From Paramecium pentaurelia (lineage: Eukaryota > Ciliophora > Oligohymenophorea > Peniculida > Parameciidae), in NCBI GenBank assembly GCA_905183005.1, contig CAJJDO010000061.1:257338-321337 (forward strand): a stretch of DNA of 64,000 bases, given 5' to 3'. The notes beneath the pieces were generated by a model. The model was not told the DNA's origin. It saw only the letters and a list, made by a program, of their open reading frames with translations, and did not search any database. The position numbers and the translations under genes were made by a program. Below, one piece after another: positions 63,629 to 64,000 of the stretch (position 1 is its first letter; every line of letters starts with the position of its first letter).

Positions 63629-64000
63629 TCATTAAAATTCTTTTGTATTTTTATAGGACTTCCACTTTGAATTAGATATTGTATTAAATGACATTGTTGG
63701 TTTATGAACTATATTTCTTTAAGATTTGCTATAACTAAATTAAGGAGAATCCAATTGTTTACAAGATTTAATTATGGAATATTTATTTTAAATTTATTTT
63801 TGCTATTCTAAGTCTCTTGTTGAAATACGATTTAATACTAATTTGTTGATATCTTAAGTTCTTCTGATTTATTCAAATTATTTAATTTAAAATGATTTCT
63901 AACTTTGAGGAGAAGAAATTATTGATTTTTATATTATTATTTTTTTCTAATTTAATTAGAGTTCTTTACTAATTCCTTTAATATATATACGATGGTTCTT
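63629..64000 (-). CDS. Hypothetical protein, 3' end only
   Basis: A minus-strand frame is open from the window edge to TGA 63631-63629 under the ciliate code. It reads as a Ser/Gln/Asn/Lys-rich C-terminal tail with stretches such as CKQLDSPQFSYSKSQ and VHKPTMSFN. The start lies beyond the window. The low complexity gives no family assignment, and an intron inside the piece cannot be excluded. Confidence 0.42.

Noticed and set aside
1..64000. Short frames bounded by TAA or TAG read with the standard code
   Set aside because: Conserved proteins throughout continue through TAA and TAG as Gln. Most short standard-code frames are fragments or shadows of longer ciliate-code genes.
1..64000. Mobile elements, CRISPR arrays, rRNA or tRNA genes
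   Set aside because: I saw no transposase, integrase or reverse-transcriptase motifs, no regularly spaced repeats, and no sequence I could fold convincingly as a tRNA or recognise as rRNA. A covariance-model scan would be needed to exclude small RNAs.

Overview
The window is ciliate somatic (macronuclear) DNA, most likely from Paramecium. It is very AT-rich. Conserved proteins can be read only if TAA and TAG encode glutamine and TGA is the sole stop. Introns are 20 to 34 nt, start GT(A) and end AG. Genes lie tens to a few hundred bases apart on both strands. A trichocyst matrix protein gene (31.7-32.8 kb), a cell type-specific marker, supports Paramecium. I saw no transposon, CRISPR array, rRNA or tRNA gene. 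All gene models below were read by eye with the ciliate code. Lengths were checked for frame consistency after removing introns.

Layout. 0-5.7 kb: end of a Cys-rich surface-type protein, a basic hypothetical protein, a leucine-rich repeat protein and a PKG-like pseudokinase. 5.8-10.5 kb: a polytopic RING-H2 protein and a USP25/28-like deubiquitinase. 10.9-15.7 kb: a RING/B-box/coiled-coil/LRR protein, a casein kinase 1 and two tandem genes sharing an unusual CxCxxCG motif. 16.4-26.8 kb: a decayed ELP1 (Elongator subunit) pseudogene, convergent with a very large USP9X-type deubiquitinase. 26.9-32.8 kb: a MORN/IQ protein, two coiled-coil proteins and the trichocyst matrix protein. 33.3-41.1 kb: a signalling cluster of a CDPK-like pseudokinase, a CAMK-type kinase, an STE11/MAP3K-type kinase, a tyrosine phosphatase and a cyclin. 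42.2-49.6 kb: an ankyrin-DHHC S-acyltransferase, a hybrid histidine kinase, a hypothetical protein and a PX-domain sorting nexin. 50-54.8 kb: a TMEM33/Pom33-like protein, a small basic protein, VPS60/CHMP5 and a third degenerate kinase. 55.5-64 kb: a MidA/NDUFAF7-type methyltransferase, a DUF4485 (CEP112-like) protein overlapping an MBOAT acyltransferase, a second polytopic RING protein, a cytosolic carboxypeptidase and two hypotheticals, the last cut by the window edge.

Themes. The window is rich in phospho-signalling and ubiquitin genes. Three kinase-like proteins have lost residues normally essential for catalysis, while three Ser/Thr kinases nearby keep them. Three proteins start with MGxC or MGC, the signature of N-myristoylation plus S-acylation, and a DHHC acyltransferase lies in the same window. 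No operon-like organisation is implied, because ciliate genes are transcribed singly.
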